Shown here: positions 43,781 to 52,734 of the stretch, one piece after another
Position numbering within the stretch: position 1 is the stretch's first letter
Layout of the letters: each line of letters opens with the position of its first letter
Assembly (NCBI GenBank): GCA_032000125.1
Contig: DAMALH010000019.1
Coordinates: forward strand, 18,977 to 82,976
DNA from: Dryocola sp032000125
GTDB taxonomy: Bacteria; Pseudomonadota; Gammaproteobacteria; Enterobacterales; Enterobacteriaceae
Direction: 5' to 3'
DNA length: 64,000 nucleotides
The notes under the pieces: model-generated
Seen by the model: only the letters and a program-made list of their open reading frames with translations
Told to the model about the DNA's origin: nothing
The model's database searches: none
Made by a program: the position numbers and the translations under genes

Positions 43781-45091
43781 CTATTTCACTCGCTCTATTT
43801 TCCCCATAATAAATATCCAGGAAAAAATGCTTAGCAGGGCCATGCCGCCGACGAAGACAAGTGCCGGAGCAAAGTTACCATCGGAAACCAAAAAACCTAT
43901 CAGGATTGGAACAAGGATACCCATGCTTGTGCCGACAAAATTAAATATTCCTCCTGTTATGCCCGTCAGATTAACGGGCGCAATGGAGGAAACTACCGAC
44001 CATGATATTGCTGCCAGCCCGCTGCCAAAGAAGGCCACGCTCATGAAGAATACAATAAGGGCCGGCGTTTCCGCATAGTTGGCGCCTGTTATTGATGTCG
44101 CCAGAAGCAGGCCGGTAATAATAGGTGCTTTACGGGCAAAGGTCAGAGAGAAGCCTTTTTGCAGCAGTTTATCCGACAGATATCCCGATAAAAGTACGCC
44201 ACACCAGGCGGCGGCAAAAGGAAGCGTCGCCATAAAACCGACTTTAATAAATTCGATATGTCGATATTTGACGAGGTAAATGGGAAACCACGTCAGGAAA
44301 AACCAGTTTGCACATGTTTCTCCCATATGAGCGATAACGAGTCCCCATAATTTGCGGCTTTTCAGCAGGCGGCTGAACGGCACCACATCACCGGCTTTGG
44401 TCTCCCGTGCATTGTCTTTTTTCACCCATTCCGGACGTCCGCCGCCCTCACGGATATAGTCGATTTCTGCTTCGTTAGCGCGCGATTTCAGCGGCTCCTT
44501 ATACAAAATCCAGAACCCTATTGCCCAGAGCACGCCGATACCGCCCGTCAGGATAAACATGAAGCGCCAGCCAAATTCAGATTGTAGCCAGACCAGCACG
44601 GGGGCAAGAAAAGCAAGGCCGACATACTGTCCGGAAATATAAACGCCCACCGCTGTTGCGCGCTCTTTCTCTGGAAGCCAGGTCGTAATAATACGGTTGT
44701 TCATTGGATAGGAAGGCACTTCGCTTGCGCCAACGCCCAGCCGGAAAAAGATAAGTTGCCACAAACTGCTGGCCATTCCCTGCATGCAGGTGAAAAGTGA
44801 CCACGTCCCGATAATGACTGGATAGAGTATTTTAGGCTTAACCTTATCAACCAGAAGGGAGCCGGGAATTTGCAGGGGGGAATAAGCCCATGCAAACGCC
44901 GAAAATATCAACCCCATCTGCACCGACGTCAGCCCCAGCTCATCCACAATATGAGGAGCGGCAATGGATAGGCTGCTTCGGTCAACGTAATTTATTACCA
45001 CCGTTAAAAAAAGCATAAATACGATAAATCGCCTTACGTTTGTTCGTTTACCTGAATCCGCAGCCGATAAAGGTGGTTTAAGCGTGGTCAT
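43781..45091 (-). CDS. MFS transporter, sugar-acid (glucarate/galactonate) type
   Basis: A 436-residue 12-helix carrier of the ACS family resembling GudP, GarP and DgoT (NYVDRSSLSIAAPHIVDELGLTSVQMGLIFSAFAW at the start; GLAAISWSVVSSIAP later). ATG 45091 follows GGGAGAG; the open frame extends 52 codons further into the promoter region and is rejected. Divergent GntR and enolase-superfamily genes suggest uptake of a sugar acid that the latter dehydrates. Confidence 0.82.
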   Translation of the reverse strand: MTTLKPPLSAADSGKRTNVRRFIVFMLFLTVVINYVDRSSLSIAAPHIVDELGLTSVQMGLIFSAFAWAYSPLQIPGSLLVDKVKPKILYPVIIGTWSLFTCMQGMASSLWQLIFFRLGVGASEVPSYPMNNRIITTWLPEKERATAVGVYISGQYVGLAFLAPVLVWLQSEFGWRFMFILTGGIGVLWAIGFWILYKEPLKSRANEAEIDYIREGGGRPEWVKKDNARETKAGDVVPFSRLLKSRKLWGLVIAHMGETCANWFFLTWFPIYLVKYRHIEFIKVGFMATLPFAAAWCGVLLSGYLSDKLLQKGFSLTFARKAPIITGLLLATSITGANYAETPALIVFFMSVAFFGSGLAAISWSVVSSIAPVNLTGITGGIFNFVGTSMGILVPILIGFLVSDGNFAPALVFVGGMALLSIFSWIFIMGKIERVK

Positions 45092-45128
45092 GGTCTCTCC
45101 CGATAGTTGATTAACATCCCAGAACTTA

Positions 45129-45142
45129 AGTTTGATCAAACT
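45129..45142. promoter_or_regulatory. Palindrome between the MFS carrier and GntR genes
   Basis: AGTTTGATCAAACT is a perfect 14-base palindrome in the divergent spacer, a candidate operator of the adjacent FCD-type GntR protein. TTGTATAAA also occurs twice nearby (45149 and 45185). Confidence 0.45.
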
Positions 45143-45212
45143 AGCCGGTTGTATAAAGAAATTCACTAGATTAATATGGGTCATTGTATAAAATGTGAGA
45201 GGGTTAACACTA

Positions 45213-45872
45213 ATGAAGAGTGGCGGGCTTAGCCTTAAACAACACATTATGCAGGATATGGTCGAGGGCTACTGGGTTTCGGGGGATCGCCTGACGCTCA
45301 ATGAACTGGCCGGGCGTTATGCCGCAAGCCACACGCCCATACGCGAAGCGCTGCGGGAGCTTTATGGTGAAGGGTTTCTGGAAATGGGGCCCGGTAAAAC
45401 ATTCCAGATGCGCACATTAAACAGGGATTTTATCGAAAACATTTTTGATATCCGCAGCAATCTGGAAGTGATGCTGGTCCGAAAGGCGGCCAGCAAGTGC
45501 CGCGCTGTGGATTTGATCAAACTGGAGGAAATAAATAGCCAACTGGCTAGCTTTGTTGAGCAAAAGGATTTTGCTGGGGCTATTTTGATGAACCGTGCGT
45601 TTCACGACCACATCAACGGCATCGCTGAAAATCCGGAAGCCGTGAGAATACTTAAGATGCACTGGATTTTTATTGCCTCGTTATGGAAAAAGCTCGGTTA
45701 CGGTCACGAGAGATACAGCAACGTTATTCAGGATCACGAGGCCATTATTCAGGCGCTTCGCTTTAATGATAGTGAGGCCGCCGCAACGCTTATGGGCGCG
45801 CATGTAATAAAAGCCAAATTTACGCTTATTCGCAGCCTACAAAAAAATAATCCTCAAGAGGAGAATCTCTGA
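45213..45872 (+). CDS. GntR-family regulator, FCD type
   Basis: A 219-residue FadR-subfamily regulator: winged helix LTLNELAGRYAASHTPIREALRELYGEGFL and an all-helical FCD ligand domain with HDHING and the HEAIIQALRFNDSEAAATLMGAHV block. ATG 45213 has AGAGGG 9 bases upstream; the in-frame GTG at 45195 is upstream of that site. Its stop overlaps the next start (TGATG), so it is translationally coupled to the dehydratase gene. Confidence 0.83.
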   Translation: MKSGGLSLKQHIMQDMVEGYWVSGDRLTLNELAGRYAASHTPIREALRELYGEGFLEMGPGKTFQMRTLNRDFIENIFDIRSNLEVMLVRKAASKCRAVDLIKLEEINSQLASFVEQKDFAGAILMNRAFHDHINGIAENPEAVRILKMHWIFIASLWKKLGYGHERYSNVIQDHEAIIQALRFNDSEAAATLMGAHVIKAKFTLIRSLQKNNPQEENL

Positions 45873-47011
45873 TGGCGGAAACAATCTTAAGAAGGGCCAA
45901 TCTGTTTGTCTGCGACATTACGCCAAAGACCCGCTGGATTTTTATTTCGTTAGAGTCTGAAGATGGCATTACGGGTTACGGTGAGGCCACCCTGACGGGC
46001 CGGGAAAAAGAGGTCAGCGCGCTGTTTGGTCATTATGCAGAAAACTACCTCAGACAAAATGGCGCAGATCCTCGTTCTTTCTTTCCTTATGTTAATCAGC
46101 TTCCTCTCGCGGCCCTGGCTTCAGGATTTGACCAGGCCTTATGGGATATTAAAAGTAAGGCGCAAGGGAAGCCTCTCGCTTGGTTACTTTCTTCCCGGCC
46201 AGCTCGAGAAATCAGCGTTTACGCAAACATCAACCGTAAAACAACGAGCCGTAGCGGTGAGGAATTTGCCGGGAATGCGATTAGGGCAATCAATGATGGG
46301 CATACCGCCATTAAGCTTGCGCCTTTTGATGAAGTTAACTGTCATACCGCAGGCCACCTCGCTTTTTCCGAAGCGGTGAAGCCAGGACTGGAGAGGATAG
46401 CCCGAGTACGGGCGGCAATTGGCGATAAAATTCGACTGATGGTGGACTGCCACTGGCGGATGGATGCGGCATCTGCCCGGCAGCTTATTGAGCTGACGGA
46501 ACAATATCATCTTTACTGGCTGGAATGCCCAATCCCTGAGACAGAAAAAAATATACCTGACATCAGCTCCCTTAAAGAGGCAGCTAATCGCAAAGGGGTG
46601 CTGCTGGCAGGCTTTGAAGAATACATACGGCTGGAGGCGTTCCAGGCTTTTATCGCTAATAAAAGCTGCGATATATATATGCCAGATGCCAAATATGCAG
46701 GTGGAATAACGGAGATAATGGATATTGCAGATGCCATTCGTAATAGCGGTGCCGTGTTTTCCCCCCACAATCCTTCGGGGCCGATATGCGACGCGGTGAG
46801 CGCTCATCTTTGTGCTGCCAGCCCAAACTCGGGCATGCTGGAAATGCAATACGATGAGACGCCGCTTTTTTATCAACTGACAGACGGTGAGCCCAGAATC
46901 ATAAATAATGGACGGTTCACCCTCGCCGGAACGCCAGGGCATGGTGTCAATCTTTGCGAGACACGGCTTCAAAAATACGCAATCCATACTGCTCATCAAA
47001 CCAGGCAATAG
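45872..47011 (+). CDS. Enolase-superfamily (mandelate racemase type) sugar-acid dehydratase
   Basis: A 379-residue enolase-superfamily protein. Predicted metal ligands are D192 (MVDCHW), E218 (WLECPIP) and E249 or E250 (AGFEEY). D272 and K274 fall in YMPDAKYAGG; H299 in FSPHNPSGP and K148 (AIKLAPF) are candidate acid-base residues. The combination suggests a dehydratase or epimerase for an aldonate or aldarate; substrate cannot be read from sequence. It is coupled to GntR and divergent from an MFS sugar-acid carrier. Confidence 0.82.
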   Translation: MAETILRRANLFVCDITPKTRWIFISLESEDGITGYGEATLTGREKEVSALFGHYAENYLRQNGADPRSFFPYVNQLPLAALASGFDQALWDIKSKAQGKPLAWLLSSRPAREISVYANINRKTTSRSGEEFAGNAIRAINDGHTAIKLAPFDEVNCHTAGHLAFSEAVKPGLERIARVRAAIGDKIRLMVDCHWRMDAASARQLIELTEQYHLYWLECPIPETEKNIPDISSLKEAANRKGVLLAGFEEYIRLEAFQAFIANKSCDIYMPDAKYAGGITEIMDIADAIRNSGAVFSPHNPSGPICDAVSAHLCAASPNSGMLEMQYDETPLFYQLTDGEPRIINNGRFTLAGTPGHGVNLCETRLQKYAIHTAHQTRQ

Positions 47012-47177
47012 CTGCCTGAAGCGACAAACCGGGATTTTCACAGCAACGGCGTTTATTCCGGTTTTATAAAACGCTTCAAATAGTGGGATTTCGCTCTCGC
47101 TGCGCCTCAGCAAGACTTCCAGCACACGGCTCGTAACTTTTCCCCGTATTCCCCTTATTTCTATGTGCAGGCAACTT

Positions 47178-47193
47178 TATGAATCAGCTCACA
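47178..47193 (+). promoter_or_regulatory. CRP-like site upstream of the PTS gene
   Basis: TATGA-ATCAGC-TCACA matches TGTGA-N6-TCACA except at one position, 70 bases before the PTS start. Catabolite control of a PTS operon is expected. Confidence 0.55.
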
Positions 47194-47210
47194 AACATAA
47201 TAACATTATA

Positions 47211-47222
47211 TTGTTATAACAA
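47211..47222. promoter_or_regulatory. Candidate GntR/UTRA operator upstream of the PTS gene
   Basis: TTGTTATAACAA is a perfect 12-base palindrome and is preceded by TAACA-N6-TGTTA (47201-47216). HutC-type regulators bind sites of this kind; the operon encodes such a regulator at 50491. Confidence 0.55.
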
Positions 47223-47262
47223 ATGCAGATGATGAGATGATGATAACAAAAAGGAAATCTGT

Positions 47263-48678
47263 ATGAATTACGACCAGGTGGGTAACGCTATTGTGAAGCA
47301 CTGCGGCGGGCTTGCGAATTTTGCTCACGTCACAAACTGTATGACGCGGGTGCGCATGACGGTAACCGATCAAACACAGGTGAATATGCAGGCGCTCAAA
47401 AATATTGATGGGGTGCTTGGCGTGGTGGAAGACGATACGCTTTAGGTGATTGTCGGGCCGGGAAAGTCGTCGAAAATAGCGGCCGTTATAAACGAGCGCC
47501 TTAAGGGACAACCTGCGTCTGACGTATCGGCAAGCGACGTAGAGCTAAAGGCAAAACAGGCGCGGGCAAAAGCGACAAAGCAAACCCGTACCAAAGTTAT
47601 ACTGAAACATATCGCCAATATATTCGTGCCGATTCTGCCAGCGCTTATTGCCGCCGGGATCCTGATGGGGCTTAACAACGTGCTGGTCAACTCGGCGGCC
47701 TCCTGGGCGATGGCTAATCATATCGTTGCCATTGGCGATCTTTCTCCTACTCAGGTGGTGCTCGATCAGCGTCATTTATTGGGAGTGAGCCACTTTCTGG
47801 ATATCCTGTCGAAAGCGCTATTCGGCTTCCTGGCTATTTATGCGGGCGTAACGGCGGCCCGTGAGTTTGACGGCAATATCATTATGGGCGGTCTGCTTGG
47901 CGCAATCACTATCGCGCCTCAGCTTTCCGAGCTTGGGCTGGTACCAGGGCAGGGCGGGTTAATTGGCGTGATCTTCTGCGTCTGGCTGATGTGTCTGGTA
48001 GAAAAGCGGGTACGTAAAATTGTACCGGATATTCTTGATGTGGTGGTGACGCCGACCATCGTGCTGCTGATTATGGCCAGCGCGCTGCTTTTTGTCATTA
48101 TGCCCGCAGCAGGCATAGTGTCAGAGGGTATTTTACACGGGCTAAACGGTCTGCTGGCGAAAGGCGGTATTGCGGCAGGCTTCGTCCTCTCGGCGCTGTT
48201 CCCTTTTCTGATATCTCTGGGCCTGCATCACGGCCTGTTTCCTATTCATATTGAAATGATTAACGCTACCGGCCACGCACCGCTGTTTGCCATTCAGATT
48301 ATGTCAAACGCCGGGATGGTTGGTGCGGCGACGGCGGTTTTGCTACTGACGCGGGATCCGGTAATGAAAAAGATTGCGAAAGGAGCGATCCCGACCTCCA
48401 TCCTTGCCGTTGGAGAACCGACGATTTTTGGGGTCAATATTCCGGCGGGCTTTGCGTTTATTACCGGCTCAATTGGCGCTGGCTTTGGCGGCATGATGGT
48501 GGTGGTGCTGGGGGTTTCCACCAACGGCGTGGGTGCGGCAGGGTTGTCTGCCCTACCGCTTATCGCGGACGGTAAGTACCTTCAATATATCTTTTCATGG
48601 CTGGTTGGCTGCGTGGCGGCCTTTGTGCTGACCTATATTGTCGGCAAAATACGCGGCTACGACAAAGAAGCGGCCTGA
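47263..48678 (+). pseudogene. PTS EIIBC sugar permease split by an in-frame amber codon
   Basis: A glucose-family PTS EIIBC of 471 codons. EIIB has the phospho-cysteine C26 in TNCMTRVRM; EIIC shows VPILPALIAAGILMGL, LSLGLHHG-like helices and GEPTIFGVNIP. Codon 61 is TAG at 47443-47445, where VVEDDTLxVIVGPGK in homologues normally has Gln, so one C-to-T change explains it. The frame is otherwise intact and resumes with GTG at 47446, but without a good ribosome site. Layout resembles MurP (no EIIA; EIIA-Glc would serve). It may be inactive, suppressed, reinitiated, or a sequencing error. Confidence 0.82.
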
Positions 48679-48697
48679 GAAATAACAGGGAGAAAAA

Positions 48698-50443
48698 ATG
48701 AAAGCAATTATGCTGATGTTTGATTCATTGAACAAACGCCTACTGTCCGCCTACGGAAGCGACGGTGCCATTACGCCCAATTTTCAGCGGCTGAAAGAGA
48801 AAACGACAAGGTTTGATAATTTCTACGTTGGCAGCATGCCTTGTATGCCTGCACGCCGCGAGTTGCATACCGGGCGTTATAATTTTTTGCACCGCGGCTG
48901 GTCGCCGCTGGAGCCTTTTGACGACTCTATGCCAGAGCTGCTAAAAAAAAGCGGCGTCCATACTCATTTGGTGACCGATCACAAACACTACTGGCGTGAC
49001 GGCGGAGCGACCTATCACTCGCGATACAGCACCTATGAGTTCATACGTGGTCAGGAAGGTGATGCCTGGAAAGGCGTGGTGGACAAGCCGGAATACCGTT
49101 ATGAATCTGGTGAACCGGAAGAAATTAAACAGCGGCGCATTACCAGTCGGGTACAGCACCAGATCAACGTGCAGTTTATGCAGAATGAAGAGGATCATCA
49201 TCTGGCGCGCACAATCAATAAAGGACTGGAGTTTATTGATACCAATCACGACAGCGACAATTGGTTTTTACAACTGGAGTGTTTCGACCCACACGAACCG
49301 TTCTTTGTGCCGGAAAAATATCTCCGGATGTATGGTATTGACGACCCGGCGCAATTTGACGGCTGGGCGCCTTATTATTTTGTGACGGAAAACGAAGCGC
49401 GTAAAAATACAATCCAGAACTATTACAAAGCCCTGCTGACGATGGTAGATGCGTACGTAGGCCGGGTGCTGGATTATATGGATCGCTATGACCTGTGGAA
49501 GGATACGGTGCTTATCGTTAATACCGATCACGGTTTCCTGCTGGGCGAACATGAATGGTGGGGTAAAAATATCATGCCGCTGTATAACGAAGTGGCGAAT
49601 ATTCCCTTCTTTATGTGGCATCCGGATTACCCCTGCGCGGGGGAAACCCGTCAGGCGCTGGCCCAGACCATCGATATTCCGGCCACGCTGCTCGACTGCT
49701 TTGGGCTTGAAAAGCCGGAGGATATGCAGGGCGTATCATTAATTCCGGCACTGCAAGATGACACGCCGGTACGCAACTACGCGCTGTTTGGCTACCATGG
49801 TTGCCACATCAACGTGACTGATGGCCGCTATGTTTATATGCGCTCGCCGACCGTGCAGGGTATCGACGGCCTGTATGAGTACACGCTGATGCCCACTCGT
49901 ATTAACCGTCGCTTTACGCCAGCAGAGCTACAGGACATAACGCTGCACCGGGGGTTTGCTTTCACCAAAGGCTGTCCGGTGATGAAGATTCCTGCCGAAT
50001 CCGTTATGACCCGCGATGCCGATCGTTTTGGGCACCGCTTATACGATCTGAGAGCCGATCCTTTGCAGCAAAACCAGAGCCATGATAGCGAGGCGGCGCA
50101 ACGCCTGCGGGATGAAATGGTTGTCATGATGAAACAAAGCGATGCCCCTGCGGAACTGTACGGCCGCTACAGCCTTGATGACGCGCAAAGCGAACTGCTG
50201 GGTGTCGATCCGCATCTCTTGCCGGCGCTGGCCGGGTTTACGCCAAAGGTTCGCTACGGGCTGTATGCCTTGATGCAGCATTTCGAAGCTAGCGGCCAGC
50301 ATAGCCTGATAAAACGGCTTAAAGAGCGTTGCCATCCAGGCTGGAATCAGGAAGATTTATGGGCGTTTGTGCAGGACGAGATCCCGCAAGAGCAGCATCA
50401 GAACGTGTATTATAAGCTGGCACTGGAAATGCGTCTTGATTAA
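48698..50443 (+). CDS. Cytoplasmic type I sulfatase, Cys-type, in a PTS operon
   Basis: A 581-residue sulfatase with the formylglycine motif CMPAR at C49 (GSMPCMPARRELHTGR), D9 in MLMFDSLN and NTDHGFLLGEHEWWGK for metal binding. No signal peptide is present; the N-terminus begins directly at the fold. It follows the PTS gene by 19 bases with AGGGAG before the ATG. The likely task is desulfating a sugar sulfate after PTS import and phosphorylation. Heparan- or GlcNAc-sulfate type substrates are possible, not shown. Confidence 0.85.
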   Translation: MKAIMLMFDSLNKRLLSAYGSDGAITPNFQRLKEKTTRFDNFYVGSMPCMPARRELHTGRYNFLHRGWSPLEPFDDSMPELLKKSGVHTHLVTDHKHYWRDGGATYHSRYSTYEFIRGQEGDAWKGVVDKPEYRYESGEPEEIKQRRITSRVQHQINVQFMQNEEDHHLARTINKGLEFIDTNHDSDNWFLQLECFDPHEPFFVPEKYLRMYGIDDPAQFDGWAPYYFVTENEARKNTIQNYYKALLTMVDAYVGRVLDYMDRYDLWKDTVLIVNTDHGFLLGEHEWWGKNIMPLYNEVANIPFFMWHPDYPCAGETRQALAQTIDIPATLLDCFGLEKPEDMQGVSLIPALQDDTPVRNYALFGYHGCHINVTDGRYVYMRSPTVQGIDGLYEYTLMPTRINRRFTPAELQDITLHRGFAFTKGCPVMKIPAESVMTRDADRFGHRLYDLRADPLQQNQSHDSEAAQRLRDEMVVMMKQSDAPAELYGRYSLDDAQSELLGVDPHLLPALAGFTPKVRYGLYALMQHFEASGQHSLIKRLKERCHPGWNQEDLWAFVQDEIPQEQHQNVYYKLALEMRLD

Positions 50444-50490
50444 GTTGTACCCCGGCGGCGCGCACTGCCGGGGAAAAGGAGTACAAGCGA

Positions 50491-51216
50491 ATGAAAGAAA
50501 AACTGGACTACTCTCGCGGCGCAAAGCCTCTGTATGCGCAGTTATATGACATCCTGCTGTCACGCCTCAAGGCTGGTGAATATAAGAAGAACGATGTGCT
50601 GCCTACCGAGGCTGAATTTGAAGAGCGATTTGGCGTTAGCCGTATTACAGCGCGGCGAGCGCTGGCGGAACTGGCGGCGAAAGGCCTGGTAAAACGCCAG
50701 GCCGGGATCGGCACCATGGTAATAAGCACCTCCGAGAAACAGGATATAAAGGCGCGCATTCGTCTGGAAGACGGGCACCAGCAGCGACCCATTTCGCGTA
50801 ACAACCTGACGCTGGAAACGCTCGTGCCGCCGGAAGACATCTCTCAGGCGTTCGGGCTGGACGGCAATACCGCCATCCAGCGGCTTATCCGCACCATCTC
50901 GCGTGAAAATGAACAACCCTCGCAGGTTAACTATATCTGGCTTACGTCGCGCCTTGGACCGCTTACGCTGGAAGCCTTTGCCGGCGGTCTGTACAGTATG
51001 CTTGAAGAACACGATGAAAATATCGATAGCTATCAGGACATTGTTACCGCTGAGCTACCCACGACGGTGGATTGCGAGATCCTGCAAGTTAATCCTGCCG
51101 ACCCCGTGCTGGTAAAAGTCCGCAAAGGCTATAACGATCGCGGAGAGCTGGTGGAGTTTAACTGCACTAAATATTTAGCAGGCCGCTATCAGTATATCGT
51201 CGAGAATAGCCGATGA
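50491..51216 (+). CDS. GntR-family regulator, HutC/UTRA type
   Basis: A 241-residue regulator: winged helix KNDVLPTEAEFEERFGVSRITARRALAELAAKGLV, and a UTRA effector domain (PEDISQAFGLDGNTAIQRLIRT, then the C-terminal NRSR end). UTRA members usually sense sugar phosphates or similar metabolites, fitting control by the imported phosphorylated sugar. AAGGAG is 9 bases before the ATG. It lies inside the PTS-sulfatase operon, and TTGTTATAACAA upstream of the PTS gene is a plausible operator. Confidence 0.87.
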   Translation: MKEKLDYSRGAKPLYAQLYDILLSRLKAGEYKKNDVLPTEAEFEERFGVSRITARRALAELAAKGLVKRQAGIGTMVISTSEKQDIKARIRLEDGHQQRPISRNNLTLETLVPPEDISQAFGLDGNTAIQRLIRTISRENEQPSQVNYIWLTSRLGPLTLEAFAGGLYSMLEEHDENIDSYQDIVTAELPTTVDCEILQVNPADPVLVKVRKGYNDRGELVEFNCTKYLAGRYQYIVENSR

Positions 51217-51372
51217 GCTGCAGAACGCAGGCAGATTCACCTGATTACCGCTTCTTGCAGGCGAGGATCCGCATCGTCTGTTCCCGCAGTGATAGTGTTC
51301 CTGGCGCGTTAAGCGCCATCAGTTCGATGTCTGAGCCAGCATTGCTCAACGTAATAAAAGGAGTTGGCTAAC

Positions 51373-52662
51373 ATGAAGGTAACGGGTTGCCACGTCATGG
51401 CAAAACCTGGTGGCTCGGTTTGCAATATTGATTGCACCTACTGTTTCTACCTTGAAAAAGAGGCGCTGTATCCTGAGCGGAACAAGAACTGGCGCATGTC
51501 GGACGAGACGCTGGAAAGGTTTATCCAGCAGCACATAGCCGCGCAAAACAGCGACCAGGTAAGCTTTGCCTGGCAGGGCGGCGAGCCGACGATGATGGGG
51601 CTGCCGTTTTTTCATCGGGTGGTGGAGCTGTGTGAGAAATATGCCAACGGCAGGGCAGTCAGCCATGCGCTACAGACAAACGGGATTCTGCTGAACGACG
51701 AGTGGGCCAGCTTTTTTGCCAGGCAGGGATTTCTGATCGGCCTGTCGATTGACGGACCGGCGCATCTGCATAACCAGTACCGGGTGAACCGTGCCGGCAA
51801 GGGAACGCATGAGCAGGTGATGGCGGCGATGGCGCTACTGAAGGCGCATAAGGTTGAATTCAACACGTTGACGGTGGTCGGCAAGCATAACGTCGATCAC
51901 GCGCGGGAGGTGTATGAGTTCCTGCTTGCAGCGGGTTCGCGCTATATCCAGTTTATTCCGCTGGTGGAGCGAATGAGTACGGAAGCGTCCACGGTGCTGA
52001 ACCTCGTTATGCCGGGGGAGAGCGCCGCGATGCTTGCGCCGTGGACGGTTCCGTCCTGGCAGTACGGTGAATTTCTTAATCAGATTTTCGATATCTGGAT
52101 TCGCCGCGACGTGGATCGCGTTTACGTACAAATGTTTGATGTCGCGCTGGCGGCCTGGACGGGTCAACCGCCGGTGCTATGCGTTCATTCGGAAACCTGT
52201 GGACACGCGTTTGCGTTGGAATCAAATGGCGATCTGTATAACTGCGACCATTACGTCTACCCGGAGCACCTGCTTGGCAATATCCATCAACACAGTATTC
52301 AGGAACTGAATAACAGCGAACAGGCTATAGCCTTCGGGCAAGCAAAAAAAACCACCTTAACCCCGGACTGCCGCCGCTGCGATTACCGGTTTGCCTGCCA
52401 CGGGGGTTGTCCTAAACACCGCTTTGCCGTGTCGCCGTCCGGGCATCCGGGGCACAATTACCTTTGTGCCGGCTATAAACACTTTTTCCAGCATATTACA
52501 CGTCATATGAACGTCTGGCGGGAACTGCTTGAGCAGGGCTACCCTCCGCCAGCGATTATGCAGTGGCTGGCGCAGGAATCCTCCGCCGTACCGAAAACAG
52601 CAGGGCGCAACGAGTCTTGTCCGTGCGGAAGCGGCAAGAAGTTCAAGCGATGCTGCGGTTAA
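51373..52662 (+). CDS. Anaerobic sulfatase-maturating radical SAM enzyme with a SEC-C tail
   Basis: A 429-residue anSME that oxidises the sulfatase-site Cys (or Ser) to formylglycine. The radical SAM cluster is CX3CX2C at C17, C21 and C24 (VCNIDCTYCFYLEKEA). SPASM-type cysteines occur in the C-terminal half (CVHSETCGHAF, CDHYVYPEHLLGN, CRRCDYRFACHGGCPKHR). The last 17 residues are a SEC-C zinc motif with C416, C418, C427 and C428. ATG 51373 has AAGGAG 10 bases upstream; TTG 51364 is too near. It would mature both sulfatases in this window. Confidence 0.9.
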   Translation: MKVTGCHVMAKPGGSVCNIDCTYCFYLEKEALYPERNKNWRMSDETLERFIQQHIAAQNSDQVSFAWQGGEPTMMGLPFFHRVVELCEKYANGRAVSHALQTNGILLNDEWASFFARQGFLIGLSIDGPAHLHNQYRVNRAGKGTHEQVMAAMALLKAHKVEFNTLTVVGKHNVDHAREVYEFLLAAGSRYIQFIPLVERMSTEASTVLNLVMPGESAAMLAPWTVPSWQYGEFLNQIFDIWIRRDVDRVYVQMFDVALAAWTGQPPVLCVHSETCGHAFALESNGDLYNCDHYVYPEHLLGNIHQHSIQELNNSEQAIAFGQAKKTTLTPDCRRCDYRFACHGGCPKHRFAVSPSGHPGHNYLCAGYKHFFQHITRHMNVWRELLEQGYPPPAIMQWLAQESSAVPKTAGRNESCPCGSGKKFKRCCG

Positions 52663-52734
52663 TGCGCAGCCTTATGCATTCAATGATGGTTGGGCTGATT
52701 TGTCTGTCGCCCGGGGTCAGTCCAGACTCACGGG

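Noticed and set aside
46184..47125. Minus-strand open frame of 313 codons
   Set aside because: Antisense to the enolase-superfamily gene, whose metal ligands are intact; no family features.
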